From: DATKJS01 sp964551995
Lineage (GTDB): Bacteria > Acidobacteriota > Aminicenantia > Aminicenantales > Saccharicenantaceae
DNA: 64,000 nt
Assembly (NCBI GenBank): GCA_964551995.1
Contig: CAZKFD010000016.1
Location: 62,001-126,000, forward strand
Reading direction: 5' to 3'
Part shown: positions 16,291-25,585 of the stretch, in pieces
Numbering within the stretch: the first letter of the stretch is position 1
How the letters are laid out: every line of letters starts with the position of its first letter
The notes under the pieces: generated by a model
Databases searched by the model: none
Seen by the model: only the letters and a program-made list of their open reading frames with translations
Told to the model about the DNA's origin: nothing
Translations under genes and position numbers: made by a program

Positions 16291-19200
16291 ATGAAGCCGG
16301 GCAGGATTTCGGTCACGCTGGCGGCAGCCGCCTTGGGGTTGGCCGCGGGGGGCTGCCGCGCGGGGAGGCCGGGCGCCGGCGCCTCGGTCATCGAAACGAG
16401 GGAGATCATCCGTACCTATCCGTATTCGGACCCCGACCCCGTGCCGATCTTCACACGTTCGAGTCTCTGGGGGCAGGGCCTGAGGCTCTACCCGTATTAT
16501 TTTTATAGCGGCTTTAGCCGGACCGCCGAAGACCGGTCCTGGACGGTCGTCCGGCTGGAGAATCCCTATATCCGGGTCGCCGTCCTGCCCGGCGTGGGCG
16601 GCAAGGTCTGGGGTGCGACGGATAGGTCCTCGAACCGCGATTTCCTTTATACGAACCACGTCCTGAAGTTCCGGGAAATCGGCCTGCGGGGGCCGTGGAC
16701 CTCGGGAGGGATCGAGTTCAATTTCGGCATCGTCGGGCATTCGCCCTCCACCGCCGCGCCCGTCGACTACATCATGCGCAGGAATCCCGACGGGAGCGCC
16801 AGCTGCACCGTCGGCACCATGGACCTGCCGTCGCGGACGCGATGGAGTGTCACGGTAACCGTCCCCAAGGATAAGGCCTATTTCGAAACCAACGGCTTCT
16901 GGCACAATCCCACGCCCTTCAGCCAGTCCTATTATTACTGGTCGTGCGCCGCCATCGCAGCGGCCGACGACCTCAAATACATCTTCCCGGGCCGCTATGA
17001 CATCGGACACGATTATTCCGTGCCGCTCGAACCCTGGCCGGTCGACGCGGAGGGGCGGGATCTCTCCTGGTACCAGAACAACGACTCCCCCGGCTCGAAG
17101 AGTTATTTCATCGTGGGCGAATACGAGGATTTCTACGGCGCCTGGTACAAGAACGCCGATGCCGGCTTCGGGCACTGGGCCCTCTATAACGACATGCCCG
17201 GCCGCAAAATCTGGATCTGGGACCTGTCTCGCCAGGGAGGGATCTGGGTCGACCTGCTCACCGACAAGGACGGGCAGTACACGGAGCCCCAGGCCGGGCG
17301 CCTCCTCGATCAGTCGGATCACGGACGGCTCTTTCCGTCTATCACGGACCGCTGGAAGGAGATCTGGTTTCCCTACCGTGGCATCGGTCCCATGCGGAAG
17401 GCCTCTCCCCTGGGCGTGTTGAGCGCCGCGGAGACGGCGACCGGACTGTCCGTGGGATTTTTTCCGTTCGGGGCCGTCGACGGGGACTTTATCGTGACCG
17501 CCGGGGGAAAGCAGCTTCTCGAGGAACATCTCCGGCTCGCTCCCGGGCAGGCCTTCAAGAAGGAGATTCCACTCAAGGAAAAACCCGGACCCTACGTCGT
17601 TCGGCTCGGTGAGCGGGTCATTTATTCGAGCCGTCCGGAGGAACGGGAGCTCGAGCGGCCGCTCCATTTCCGCCTGCCCGACGAGACGACGGCCGAGGGG
17701 CTTTTCCTCTCCGGCCTGCGGTCCGAACAGGAAAGGTCATACCCCCAGGCCCTGGAAAAGTATCTGGCCTGTCTCGCGAAGGAGCCGCTCCACCTCCGGG
17801 CCCTGACCCGGGCGGCGGAGCTCTACGCCCGGCGCGGCGAATACGTCAGGGGGCTCGCTTATGCGTCCCGGGCCCTGGACCTCTCGATGTACGACGCGGA
17901 GGCGAACTTCGTCTACGGAACGATCGCCCGGCGGCTCGGCCGTCTGGCCGACGCCAAGGAAGCCCTCGGCTGGGCCGCCCGGTCGATGGAGTACCGGTCT
18001 CCGGCCTACGTACAGCTGGCGGAGCTCGCCCTGCTCGACAAGGACTACGCTCTGGCCTCGGAATACGCGGGACGGGCCTTGGAATGCAATGCCTACGATT
18101 CGAGCGCCTACGAGATCATGGCCGTCGCCCAGCGCCTGCTCGGACAAAAAGACGCCGCGCGCCGGACCCTGGACAGGCTCCTCGGGTTCGATCCTCTTGA
18201 TCACCTCGGCCGGTTCGAGGGCTATCTCCTGAACCCGACGGAGGCCCGTCTCGCCGCTTTCAAGGGCATGATCCGCAACGAGGTGCCTTGTGAGAGCTAC
18301 CTTGAGATGGCCCTGTTTTACGTCCGGGCGGGTCGCGTCGAAGACGCCGTGGTGCTGCTCCGGAATGCGCCGCCGCACCCGGAGGTCTTCTTCTGGCTGG
18401 CCTATCTCCTGAAAGACTCGGCCAAGGAGGAAAGCCAGTCATATTTCGGAAAGGCCCTCGGCCTCTCCCCCTTCCTCGTCTTCCCCTTCCGGGAGGAGTC
18501 GATTCCGGTCTTCGAATGGGCCGCCTGCCTTCGGCCGGATGGTTGGAAGCCGAAGTACTACCTGGGCCTGATTTTTTGGGGCAAAGGCCGGATCGACGAG
18601 GCCCGGGCGCTCTTTGCCCGGGTCGGGGACGCCGATTTCGCCCCCTTTTATCTGGCCCGTGCCTATCTCGAAAAAGAAAGCGCCCCCCGCGAGGCCCTCG
18701 CCGATTACCGCCGTGCCGTAGAAATCGACGGAAAGAACTGGCGGGTCTGGCACTCGCTCGTGCTCTTTCTGCTCGACAGCGGCCGCAGCGGGGACGCTCT
18801 GGCCCCGGCCCAAAGGGCGGCGGTCCTGTTCCCGGCGGAAACGCAGCCCCAGGTCGACTATGTCAAAATGCTTCTCGCCCTTTCGAAGAATGAGGCCGGC
18901 GCGGCGGCCGTCGACGGGATCCAGTCCCTGCCCTACGAAGGCGCGAGCGAGCTCCACGACCTTTACGTCAGGGCCCATGTCGCCGCCGCCCTGGACCGCA
19001 TGGCCAGGCACGAGTGGGCCGCAGCCGTCAACCATCTGGAAAAGTCCAAGCTCTATCCCGAGAGCCTCGGCACGGGCTCACCCTTCGCCCCTGATGTCAG
19101 GCTGCAGGACTACTTCGAATCGCTGTGCCAGGAGAGGCTGGGGAACGCGGAGCGGGCGGAGGAAATCCGGAAAATGATCCTGGATTACACCATCGGGCAC

Positions 19201-19344
19201 TGGGATAAGCTGGGCCCCGGCGCCTATTTCGGGGCCCTCATCCTTGAAAGAAACGGCGACCGGGCCAAGGCGGGTGAGCTCCTCAAGAAGGCCGCCCAGC
19301 CGGAGCCCGCGGTCCTCGCCGCAGTCCGGCGGCTCAGCCGATAA
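16291..19344 (+). CDS. DUF5107 and TPR-repeat lipoprotein
   Basis: A 1017-residue exported protein. A signal peptide ends in AAGGC, suggesting lipid attachment at Cys22. Residues about 40-440 match the DUF5107 / galactose-mutarotase-like beta-sandwich found beside glycoside-degrading genes (blocks VAVLPGVGGKVWGA, SGGIEFNFG, GIGPMRKASPLG). Residues about 470-1010 are helical with repeated TPR-like units (for example YPQALEKYLACLAKEPLHLRA). This mixed architecture is common in polysaccharide-using bacteria, but its biochemical role is not established. No enzyme residues can be assigned. Probably cotranscribed with the preceding MBL-like gene. Confidence 0.75.
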   Translation: MKPGRISVTLAAAALGLAAGGCRAGRPGAGASVIETREIIRTYPYSDPDPVPIFTRSSLWGQGLRLYPYYFYSGFSRTAEDRSWTVVRLENPYIRVAVLPGVGGKVWGATDRSSNRDFLYTNHVLKFREIGLRGPWTSGGIEFNFGIVGHSPSTAAPVDYIMRRNPDGSASCTVGTMDLPSRTRWSVTVTVPKDKAYFETNGFWHNPTPFSQSYYYWSCAAIAAADDLKYIFPGRYDIGHDYSVPLEPWPVDAEGRDLSWYQNNDSPGSKSYFIVGEYEDFYGAWYKNADAGFGHWALYNDMPGRKIWIWDLSRQGGIWVDLLTDKDGQYTEPQAGRLLDQSDHGRLFPSITDRWKEIWFPYRGIGPMRKASPLGVLSAAETATGLSVGFFPFGAVDGDFIVTAGGKQLLEEHLRLAPGQAFKKEIPLKEKPGPYVVRLGERVIYSSRPEERELERPLHFRLPDETTAEGLFLSGLRSEQERSYPQALEKYLACLAKEPLHLRALTRAAELYARRGEYVRGLAYASRALDLSMYDAEANFVYGTIARRLGRLADAKEALGWAARSMEYRSPAYVQLAELALLDKDYALASEYAGRALECNAYDSSAYEIMAVAQRLLGQKDAARRTLDRLLGFDPLDHLGRFEGYLLNPTEARLAAFKGMIRNEVPCESYLEMALFYVRAGRVEDAVVLLRNAPPHPEVFFWLAYLLKDSAKEESQSYFGKALGLSPFLVFPFREESIPVFEWAACLRPDGWKPKYYLGLIFWGKGRIDEARALFARVGDADFAPFYLARAYLEKESAPREALADYRRAVEIDGKNWRVWHSLVLFLLDSGRSGDALAPAQRAAVLFPAETQPQVDYVKMLLALSKNEAGAAAVDGIQSLPYEGASELHDLYVRAHVAAALDRMARHEWAAAVNHLEKSKLYPESLGTGSPFAPDVRLQDYFESLCQERLGNAERAEEIRKMILDYTIGHWDKLGPGAYFGALILERNGDRAKAGELLKKAAQPEPAVLAAVRRLSR

Positions 19345-19386
19345 GATCCAAGAGGGGCAGCCCTTCTGGCGATTATCCCCCTTTTC

Positions 19387-20637
19387 TTATCGGGGCCAGG
19401 GCTTGTACGGGACAAGAAGGAGCGTCTGGGGTTTGACCACCCGGAAGAAGGCGAAGACACTGCCGGCCTGGGGTACGAGGGCGAATTTCCAGTAGCGGAT
19501 GAGACCATACTCCGATTCCGGTTCGAGCAGGCAGGGGACAGGCTCGGCCGCCGCCTGGCCGCACGAAACATAGAAATCTCCCTCGCGGACAGCCGCCGCG
19601 ATGGGCTTCCTCTCGATCACGATTTTGACGTGAGCCAGGTACTCGGCGGGCGCCGGGACGACTTCCTTCACCTCTGAGGCCTCGATTTCGATGGTCTCAT
19701 CCTGGATGAACATCCCCACGGCGACACCCTGGCGGAGGAGGGCTTCGACGACCTCCGAATATTTCGCCGGAATGACGTACCCGAGCGGCCGGGGAATGCT
19801 CGCCGTGGGGATGACCTCGGGGAACCAGTTCCGCACGACCTCGCCCACGACATTGAGCCCCGGCGCCTGCGCGGGACGGGAGACATCCGCGGCCGTCAGC
19901 GTCTCTCCGGCTTTCTTGTCGACCTTGAGAACGCCGAGGACCGCGGCGGGTCCGTTTCCCCCGTACTTCTCGAGCGCCAGGGCCGGCTTCCGGGGATCCC
20001 GGGCATAATCGGAACGCAGATAGACCAGGTCGTCGGCGTCATAGGTTTTGCCCTTCTCGAGGAGGCCGGCGCGCAGGTCACGGACGATCTTGAGGATCTC
20101 CGGGCCGTGTGCAGCGGCGGATTCCAGGAAGGACCGGAGCCCTTCATACTGCCACCGGGTTCTCGCCTCGAGCGTGTCGAGATCGTGGCGTGAGGCTCAC
20201 TCCTGGATAAACGAGAAGGTCTCATAGATCCCGAGGCTGTTGCGCCCGTCGTTGAGGTCGGTCGTGCTGTAGCGCGTGTTCTCCTGCCTCGGAACGGCGG
20301 GCCCGGGCCCCTCGACGCCGGCGGCGCCCGTCGAGCCCATCTCCTCGGTGACGAGGTATTCGTGGAAGGTGATGCTCTTCTTCCGCAGCGCCGATTCCAC
20401 ATCGGCCAGGATCGTCGGCTTGGCCCGGTTCAGGTCCTCCGGCCGCGACACTCCCTCCTCGGAGAGGATGGCCAGGAAAATCTCCACACGGACGGAGAGC
20501 TGCCGGGTGGAGGCGTCGGCTTCGCTGAGGAAACGCCCGACGGCCGCGTTCTGCGTGTATTGCTTATAACCGTTCATTTCCGCCGGGGTCTTGAGGGACG
20601 GCGGGGCCGCGGCGAGGAGGCCTGCGGCCAGGGCCAA
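19387..20637 (-). pseudogene. Decayed M14-family zinc carboxypeptidase gene (internal deletion and in-frame TGA)
   Basis: Two open segments, 20197-20637 and 19387-20196, lie in the same frame and are separated only by a TGA at 20197-20199. Together they read like one M14-type exported peptidase: an N-terminal block TPAEMNGYKQYTQN, ITFHEYLVTEEM, YSTTDLNDGRNSLGIYETFSFIQE, then (past the TGA) ASRHDLDTLEARTRWQY, a C-terminal region with IPRPLGYVIPAKY, FYVSCGQAAAEPVPCLLEPESEYGLIRYWKF. The zinc-binding HxxE and later His expected between residues about 70 and 80 are absent, as if a central part was deleted at KPTILA/DVESAL. The start is also unclear: the frame opens at a TTG and runs upstream to about 20690 as a signal peptide without ATG. 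TGA could be GGA mutated by one base (relatives appear to have Gly after FIQE). Confidence 0.75.
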
Positions 20638-20698
20638 GCCTGCCGGGACCGATACTCGGCACGGTTTGTTTCTCTGGGGAATTATGGTCTCGCTCCCT

Positions 20699-22051
20699 TC
20701 ACGGCTCTTGCGGACGGCCGGGACACAGGGCTTTTTTCTCCGGCGGGGCCGGTGGCGGCTGGGAACGCTCGAGCTTCAGAACGGTCTCCCTGACCTGCCC
20801 GGCCCGAAGGAGGATAAATCTCGCTTCGTCGCCGCACCTCAGCTTGGCCAGCTCGATCCGCAGCTCGTTGATGTCGTCGTACGGCCGGCCGTCGAGGGCG
20901 AGGATCACGTCTCCTTTCTCGAAATCGGCCCGGCTCGCGGCGCCGTCGATGGGCTTGCTCTCGACGACTACGTTGGCCAGGTTCTCCACTTTCTTGAGAC
21001 TGAGCCCGATCGACGGAAAGGCCGGCTTGTCCTCCGCGGCGATCCCGAAGACGTAATCGGCGATCGCCCGGGAGACCTTGACACTCTTTCGGCCTCCGGG
21101 GACCGTGACGGCGATGACCGTCAGAAACGGCAGTGCGCTCTTCTCGAAGGCCCGCCGATTGATGCCGAGATTGTACAGGACATGGCCGGAGCCGGCGCAG
21201 ACGACCATCCGGCGCCCTTCGCTCTCGGCGTCCCCGACGACGTTTCCGGCCATGACCTCGTCCCAGGCCGACTGGGCCCGGTAGAGGCCCTCGAAGACCA
21301 TCTCGAGGCCTGGCCCCTTCATCGCGTGAGGAATCTCGGCCGTCTCGAGTATGGCCTTGATGAGCGTCCGGTGGTCACGGTTCGTCAGGTCCGGCGCCTG
21401 CGGGACGAGCTTCTTTTCGTCCGTCGACAGCGAATCCCAGCCGCTCGTCCGGATCTTGGCGATGATCTCGCGCGGCGCGTTCAGCGCGTAGACCGGGAGC
21501 CGGTGCTCCTTGGCGAACTCGAAAATCTTCTGGTAAAACCCGAAGTTGAAGTTCCAGTGGATGTACCACTGGACCTCCCGGACAAATCCGTCATCCGTGA
21601 GCAGCCCGAGGCTCCACTTGTTCAGCGTCTCCTGGACCGTGACGGGCAGCATCTCCATCCCGACCGAGAGGTTGCGGTCCTGCGCGTAGAGGGCCCGGAG
21701 GACCTGGAACTGGATCTCGTGGATGGGAAGGGAGTTGTGCGTCTCGCCGACATAGATGAACCGGCTCCCCGACATCTCTCGGATCATCCGGTCGAACCCC
21801 ACAGCGCCTCCCGTCTGGGCCGAGGCGATCTCTCCGAGGGCGATGTCCATCGTCCTGTCCTTGAGGCGGGGATTGCCAATCTTCAGGTCCAGGGTCGGGT
21901 CGGACTGTTCCGCCTCCTCGGCCGCGGACTCCCGGGTCTGCGCCGTGGCTCCGGCCTGAAGCGTGGGCCGCGTCCGGCCTGCCGGCCGGACCGCCGGGGC
22001 GATCATGGTGGTCGCGATCGTCGCGAGCGCGATGTGTCGAATAAGGTTCAT
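20699..22051 (-). CDS. ChaN-family (haem-binding uptake/Tiki-like) protein with C-terminal PDZ domain
   Basis: A 450-residue exported protein with a signal peptide (about 1-23). The ChaN/DUF399 domain contains the conserved GETHNS (102-107) and His111, GMEMLP, and a later AGSGHVLYNLG block. Characterised ChaN binds haem and the fold is related to Tiki-type metalloproteases. After about residue 350 a PDZ domain follows (SIGLSLKKVENLANVVV...ADFEKGDVILALDGRP), the type used by periplasmic proteases for substrate binding. The start at 22051 follows GGAGG by five bases and is preferred over an in-frame ATG at 22084. Confidence 0.82.
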   Translation of the reverse strand: MNLIRHIALATIATTMIAPAVRPAGRTRPTLQAGATAQTRESAAEEAEQSDPTLDLKIGNPRLKDRTMDIALGEIASAQTGGAVGFDRMIREMSGSRFIYVGETHNSLPIHEIQFQVLRALYAQDRNLSVGMEMLPVTVQETLNKWSLGLLTDDGFVREVQWYIHWNFNFGFYQKIFEFAKEHRLPVYALNAPREIIAKIRTSGWDSLSTDEKKLVPQAPDLTNRDHRTLIKAILETAEIPHAMKGPGLEMVFEGLYRAQSAWDEVMAGNVVGDAESEGRRMVVCAGSGHVLYNLGINRRAFEKSALPFLTVIAVTVPGGRKSVKVSRAIADYVFGIAAEDKPAFPSIGLSLKKVENLANVVVESKPIDGAASRADFEKGDVILALDGRPYDDINELRIELAKLRCGDEARFILLRAGQVRETVLKLERSQPPPAPPEKKALCPGRPQEP

Positions 22052-22079
22052 GAGGGCCTCCGTCGGAAATTTCGGCCGT

Positions 22080-22109
22080 ATCATATCGCCGGCTTCTCGG
22101 GGATGTCAA
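22080..22109 (-). promoter_or_regulatory. Promoter of the ChaN-PDZ gene
   Basis: Minus-strand TTGACA (22104-22109) and TATGAT (22080-22085) with an 18-base spacer, 28 bases before the start. Confidence 0.6.
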
Positions 22110-22120
22110 CGCTCCCGGAA

Positions 22121-22149
22121 TTGAACGCCCAGGAAGGAAAAGCTACAAT
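22121..22149 (+). promoter_or_regulatory. Promoter of the MFS gene
   Basis: TTGAAC (22121-22126) and TACAAT (22144-22149), spacer 17 bases; back to back with the ChaN promoter. Confidence 0.55.
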
Positions 22150-22175
22150 GAAGGCCCGAGCTCCGGAGGAACCGA

Positions 22176-23384
22176 ATGGCGTCTGATACACCCCCCGAAA
22201 CCAGGAGAACCATCAGGACCTTTGCCGCGGCCTCCTTTCTGAACGATTTCGGCTCCGACATCATCGCCCCGGTCTGGCCCATGTTTGTGATCCAGATCCT
22301 CCGGGCCAACATAGCTGCCCTGGGACTGCTCGACGGCCTTGGCGAAGCCCTGGTCTCGCTGTCCCAAGCGGCCTCCGGGTACGTCTCCGATAGGATCCGG
22401 AAAAGGAAAGTCTTTGTCTGGACCGGCTATCTCTTCGGCGGGGCGTCGCGGCTGGGCTACGCCGCCTCCTCCGTCTGGCAGCATCTCATCCCCTTCAAGA
22501 TTCTCGACCGGGCGGGAAAGATGCGCGGCGCGCCGCGGGATGCCATCGTGGCTGACGTGTCCACGGATTTCAACCGGGGCCGCCACTTCGGCCTGGTGCG
22601 GGCGATGGACAACCTGGGCGCCGTCTTCGGGATCGCCGCCTGCATCCTGCTCGTTGACGTCGTGGGCCTCCGGCGCCTCTTCGTTCTGGCCGCGATCCCC
22701 TCTGTCATCGGAGCCGGGCTCATCCTCCTCAGGATTAGAGAGGCCCGCGCTCCGGAGGGCAAAATCTTCAAGGGCTTGTCCATCGGGCGGGTTGACAGGA
22801 ACCTCGGCCTCTATATCGCGCTCAACGCCGTCTTCGCCATCGGGGCGTTCAGCTATTCGTTCCTGCTCGTCTACGCCAAGGCGGTCGGCTTCCGGATCGG
22901 TTTCATCCCCGTACTCTATCTGCTCTTCACGGCCGCGGCAGCTCTCCTCTCCCTGCCCTTCGGCCGGCTCTCCGACCGCATAGGGCGCAAGACCGTTCTC
23001 TTCGTCTCATTCGGATTCTGGGCGGTCGTATGTCTGGGCGTCATCCTGGTCGCAAGGATGACCCTCGTCCCAGTCATTTTCGTTTTCTACGGAGTCCACA
23101 GGGCTGCGCTCGAGCCCGTCCAGCGGACTCTGGTCACCGAGCTTTCTCCTCCCGAATACCGGGCCAGCGTGCTCGGCGGGTTTCAGATGGCGGTGGGTTT
23201 GTGCGCCCTGCCGGCCTCGCTCGTTGCCGGCTGGCTGTGGGACAGGGCGGGCCGCGCCGCTCCGTTCGCCCTATCGATCGGTCTGACCGCGGCGGCAGCC
23301 CTTCTGCTGGCGTTCGTCAAAGAGACCCGAGCCGCCCTCCCCCGCATAGGTCGCGGGGCCGTCAATCCTCTTCTTCGGGCTTGA
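22176..23384 (+). CDS. Major facilitator superfamily permease
   Basis: A 402-residue membrane protein with about twelve transmembrane segments and MFS loop signatures: SGYVSDRIRKRK between helices 2 and 3 and FGRLSDRIGRKTVLF in the second half. GAPRDAIVADVS after helix 4 resembles drug/metabolite exporters of the YfcJ/ExuT-like broad group, but substrate is not assignable. GGAGG six bases before the ATG. Its last 23 bases overlap the 3' end of the convergent EF-G gene, so the two transcripts can pair. Confidence 0.85.
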   Translation: MASDTPPETRRTIRTFAAASFLNDFGSDIIAPVWPMFVIQILRANIAALGLLDGLGEALVSLSQAASGYVSDRIRKRKVFVWTGYLFGGASRLGYAASSVWQHLIPFKILDRAGKMRGAPRDAIVADVSTDFNRGRHFGLVRAMDNLGAVFGIAACILLVDVVGLRRLFVLAAIPSVIGAGLILLRIREARAPEGKIFKGLSIGRVDRNLGLYIALNAVFAIGAFSYSFLLVYAKAVGFRIGFIPVLYLLFTAAAALLSLPFGRLSDRIGRKTVLFVSFGFWAVVCLGVILVARMTLVPVIFVFYGVHRAALEPVQRTLVTELSPPEYRASVLGGFQMAVGLCALPASLVAGWLWDRAGRAAPFALSIGLTAAAALLLAFVKETRAALPRIGRGAVNPLLRA

Positions 23385-25458
23385 CCCGGCCCTCTTTCAC
23401 GGCCTCGGCGATGATCTTCTGCTGGACCTGCCCGGGAGCCTCGTCGTAATGAGAGAACTCCATGATGTAGGAGCCGCGGCCGCCCGTGATGGACGTCAGG
23501 GTCGGCTCGAAATCCAGCATCTCGGACATCGGCACCTGCGCCTTGAGAACGCGCATCGTCCCCTTCTGCTCCATGCCCTGGACGCGGCCCCGGCGGCCGT
23601 TGAGGTTCCCCATGATGTCTCCCATATAGGCCTCGGGCGTATAGATTTCGACCTCCATGATGGGTTCGAGGAGCGTCGGCTTGGCCTCCTTCATGGCTTT
23701 CTTGAAGGCCTTGGACGCGGCGATCTTGAAGGCGATGTCCGAGGAATCGACCTCGTGATAGGAGCCGTCGTACAGGGTGACTTTGAAGTCCACGACCGGG
23801 TATCCGGCGAGGACGCCCTTCTTCCTCGCCTCCAGGATCCCTTTCTCGACGGAGGGGATGAAGTTTCGGGGAATGGCCCCGCCGAAGATCTTGTCCTCGA
23901 ACTCGAAGTCCTGACCCCGCGGCAGGGGCTCCATCTTGATCCAAACGTCGCCGAACTGGCCGCGCCCGCCAGTCTGCTTCTTGTGCCGGCCCTGAACGTC
24001 GGCCCGGCCTTTGACCGTCTCCTTGTAGGAGACCTTGGGCGGCTTGAGGTCGACCTCGACGTTGTAGCGCTTCCTGAGCCGCTCCGTAATGATCCGGACG
24101 TGGAGCTCGCCGTTTCCGGAGATCAGGAGCTGTCCGGTGTCGGCATCGCGCTCGATACGCACGGTCGGGTCCTCCTCCGTGATCCGGTGGGTCGCCTGGG
24201 AGATTCTGTCCTCGTCGGCCCGGCTCTTGGGCTCGATGGCGAAGGATATGGAGGGCTCGGGGAACTTGATGGCCGGAAATTCGATCGCCGCGTTCTTCGC
24301 GCAGAGCGAATCCCCGGTCGAGGTGACCTTGAGCTTGGCGGTGGCGACGATGTCTCCGGCCTTAGCCTGCCCGGCGGCGATTTGGTCCCTGCCCTGGAGG
24401 AAAAAGAGTCCGACGAGTTTCTCGTCCGTGTCCCGGTTCGTGTTGGTGACGCTCCCGTCGGGATTCATCCGGCCCGAGAAGACCCTCATGAGGGAAATCC
24501 GGCCGGTATAAGGGTCGGAGATCGTCTTGAAGACCAGGGCCGAGAAGGGCGCGTCCGTGGAGGCGGGCACGACTTGCTCCTCGCCTTTGACTTTGGCCTT
24601 CACCGCCGCCCGCTCGGCCGGAGAGGGCAAATAGGCGACCATGCCGTCGAGGACAGGCTGGGCGCCGATGTTGAGCATCGCCGAAGCGGCGAAGACCGGG
24701 AAGAGTCGGTGGTTGAGGATGGCCCGTTTCAGGCCCTCCTGGAATTCCTCAGGAGAGAGCTCGCCCCGCTCGAGGTATTTTTCCATGAGCTTTTCGTCGC
24801 TCTCGGCGACCATCTCGATGAGCTCGCGGCGGCGCTTCTCGAATTCCGCCCGGAGATTGGCGGGCACGGCAGCCTCGGTGAACTTGCCGCTTTCATCCCT
24901 TTCGAAAAGCAAGGCCTTACCGGCGACGATGTCGATGAGGCCCGCGAAATTCTTTTCCTCTCCCACAGGGATCTGCACGGGGACGGCCTGGCGCCCGAAG
25001 AACTGATGGACGGCCTCCAAGGCGCGGCCAAAGCTGGCGTTCTCGCGGTCGAGCTTGTTGATGATGATGATCCGCGGCAGCTTGAACTCCTCGAGCATCC
25101 CCCAGACCTTCTCGGTCCCGACCTCGACACCCGCGACGCCGCAGACGAGAACGGCGGCGGCGTCCACGGCCCGGAGGGAGGACCGCGTGTCCCAGAGGAA
25201 ATTGCTGTATCCCGGCGTATCGATCAGGTTGATCTTATGGTCCTGCCACTCGCAGAAACAGGCGGCCGAGTTGATGGAGATCTTCCGTTCGACCTCCTCC
25301 GGGTCGTAGTCCGTCACGGTATTGCCTTTATCGACCTTGGTCAGGCGGGTGGTGGCGCCGGTGTCGAACAGGAACGAAGCCGCAAGGGACGTCTTCCCGG
25401 ACGACCCGTGGCCGACCAGGGCGACATTGCGGATCTTGTCCACGGCATAGTCTTTCAT
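23362..25458 (-). CDS. Elongation factor G-like translational GTPase (second type)
   Basis: A 698-residue translational GTPase with domains G, II, III, IV and V. G1 is GHGSSGKTSLA (16-26), unlike canonical EF-G GHIDAGKTTT and like the EF-G2/FusA-like group; G3 DTPGY and G4 NKLD are intact. Domain IV and V residues (for example GGAIPRNFIPSVEKG, RGRVQGMEQKG) are typical EF-G. No rpsL, rpsG or tuf neighbour is present, so this is a paralogue outside the str operon and may serve a special translation or ribosome-recycling role. The ATG at 25458 has a GAGG site. It lies alone between the MFS permease and the CoA-transferase operon. Confidence 0.88.
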   Translation of the reverse strand: MKDYAVDKIRNVALVGHGSSGKTSLAASFLFDTGATTRLTKVDKGNTVTDYDPEEVERKISINSAACFCEWQDHKINLIDTPGYSNFLWDTRSSLRAVDAAAVLVCGVAGVEVGTEKVWGMLEEFKLPRIIIINKLDRENASFGRALEAVHQFFGRQAVPVQIPVGEEKNFAGLIDIVAGKALLFERDESGKFTEAAVPANLRAEFEKRRRELIEMVAESDEKLMEKYLERGELSPEEFQEGLKRAILNHRLFPVFAASAMLNIGAQPVLDGMVAYLPSPAERAAVKAKVKGEEQVVPASTDAPFSALVFKTISDPYTGRISLMRVFSGRMNPDGSVTNTNRDTDEKLVGLFFLQGRDQIAAGQAKAGDIVATAKLKVTSTGDSLCAKNAAIEFPAIKFPEPSISFAIEPKSRADEDRISQATHRITEEDPTVRIERDADTGQLLISGNGELHVRIITERLRKRYNVEVDLKPPKVSYKETVKGRADVQGRHKKQTGGRGQFGDVWIKMEPLPRGQDFEFEDKIFGGAIPRNFIPSVEKGILEARKKGVLAGYPVVDFKVTLYDGSYHEVDSSDIAFKIAASKAFKKAMKEAKPTLLEPIMEVEIYTPEAYMGDIMGNLNGRRGRVQGMEQKGTMRVLKAQVPMSEMLDFEPTLTSITGGRGSYIMEFSHYDEAPGQVQQKIIAEAVKEGRVKPEEED

Positions 25459-25534
25459 CCTCGAGCCTCCTCGAAACGAGAAGAATCATGATCCGCCAAG
25501 ACATCCAGGGGAATCTTGGAGAAACCGGGCCTCT

Positions 25535-25563
25535 ATGATAAACAAAATCCGGCTTTTCCTCAA
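25535..25563 (-). promoter_or_regulatory. Promoter of the EF-G-like gene, with palindrome over the -35 box
   Basis: Minus-strand TTGAGG (25558-25563) and TATCAT (25535-25540), spacer 17 bases. A perfect inverted repeat of eight-base arms (25554-25561 and 25564-25571, TTTTCCTC / GAGGAAAA) overlaps the -35 box and could be an operator. Confidence 0.5.
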
Positions 25564-25585
25564 GAGGAAAATCCGCTGGACGGGC

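Noticed and set aside
20197..20199. TGA as selenocysteine codon in the M14 gene
   Set aside because: The window does hold selA and selD, but the reading also lacks the zinc site and a start codon, and the apparent Gly in relatives is one base from TGA. Kept as a finding, not as a CDS.
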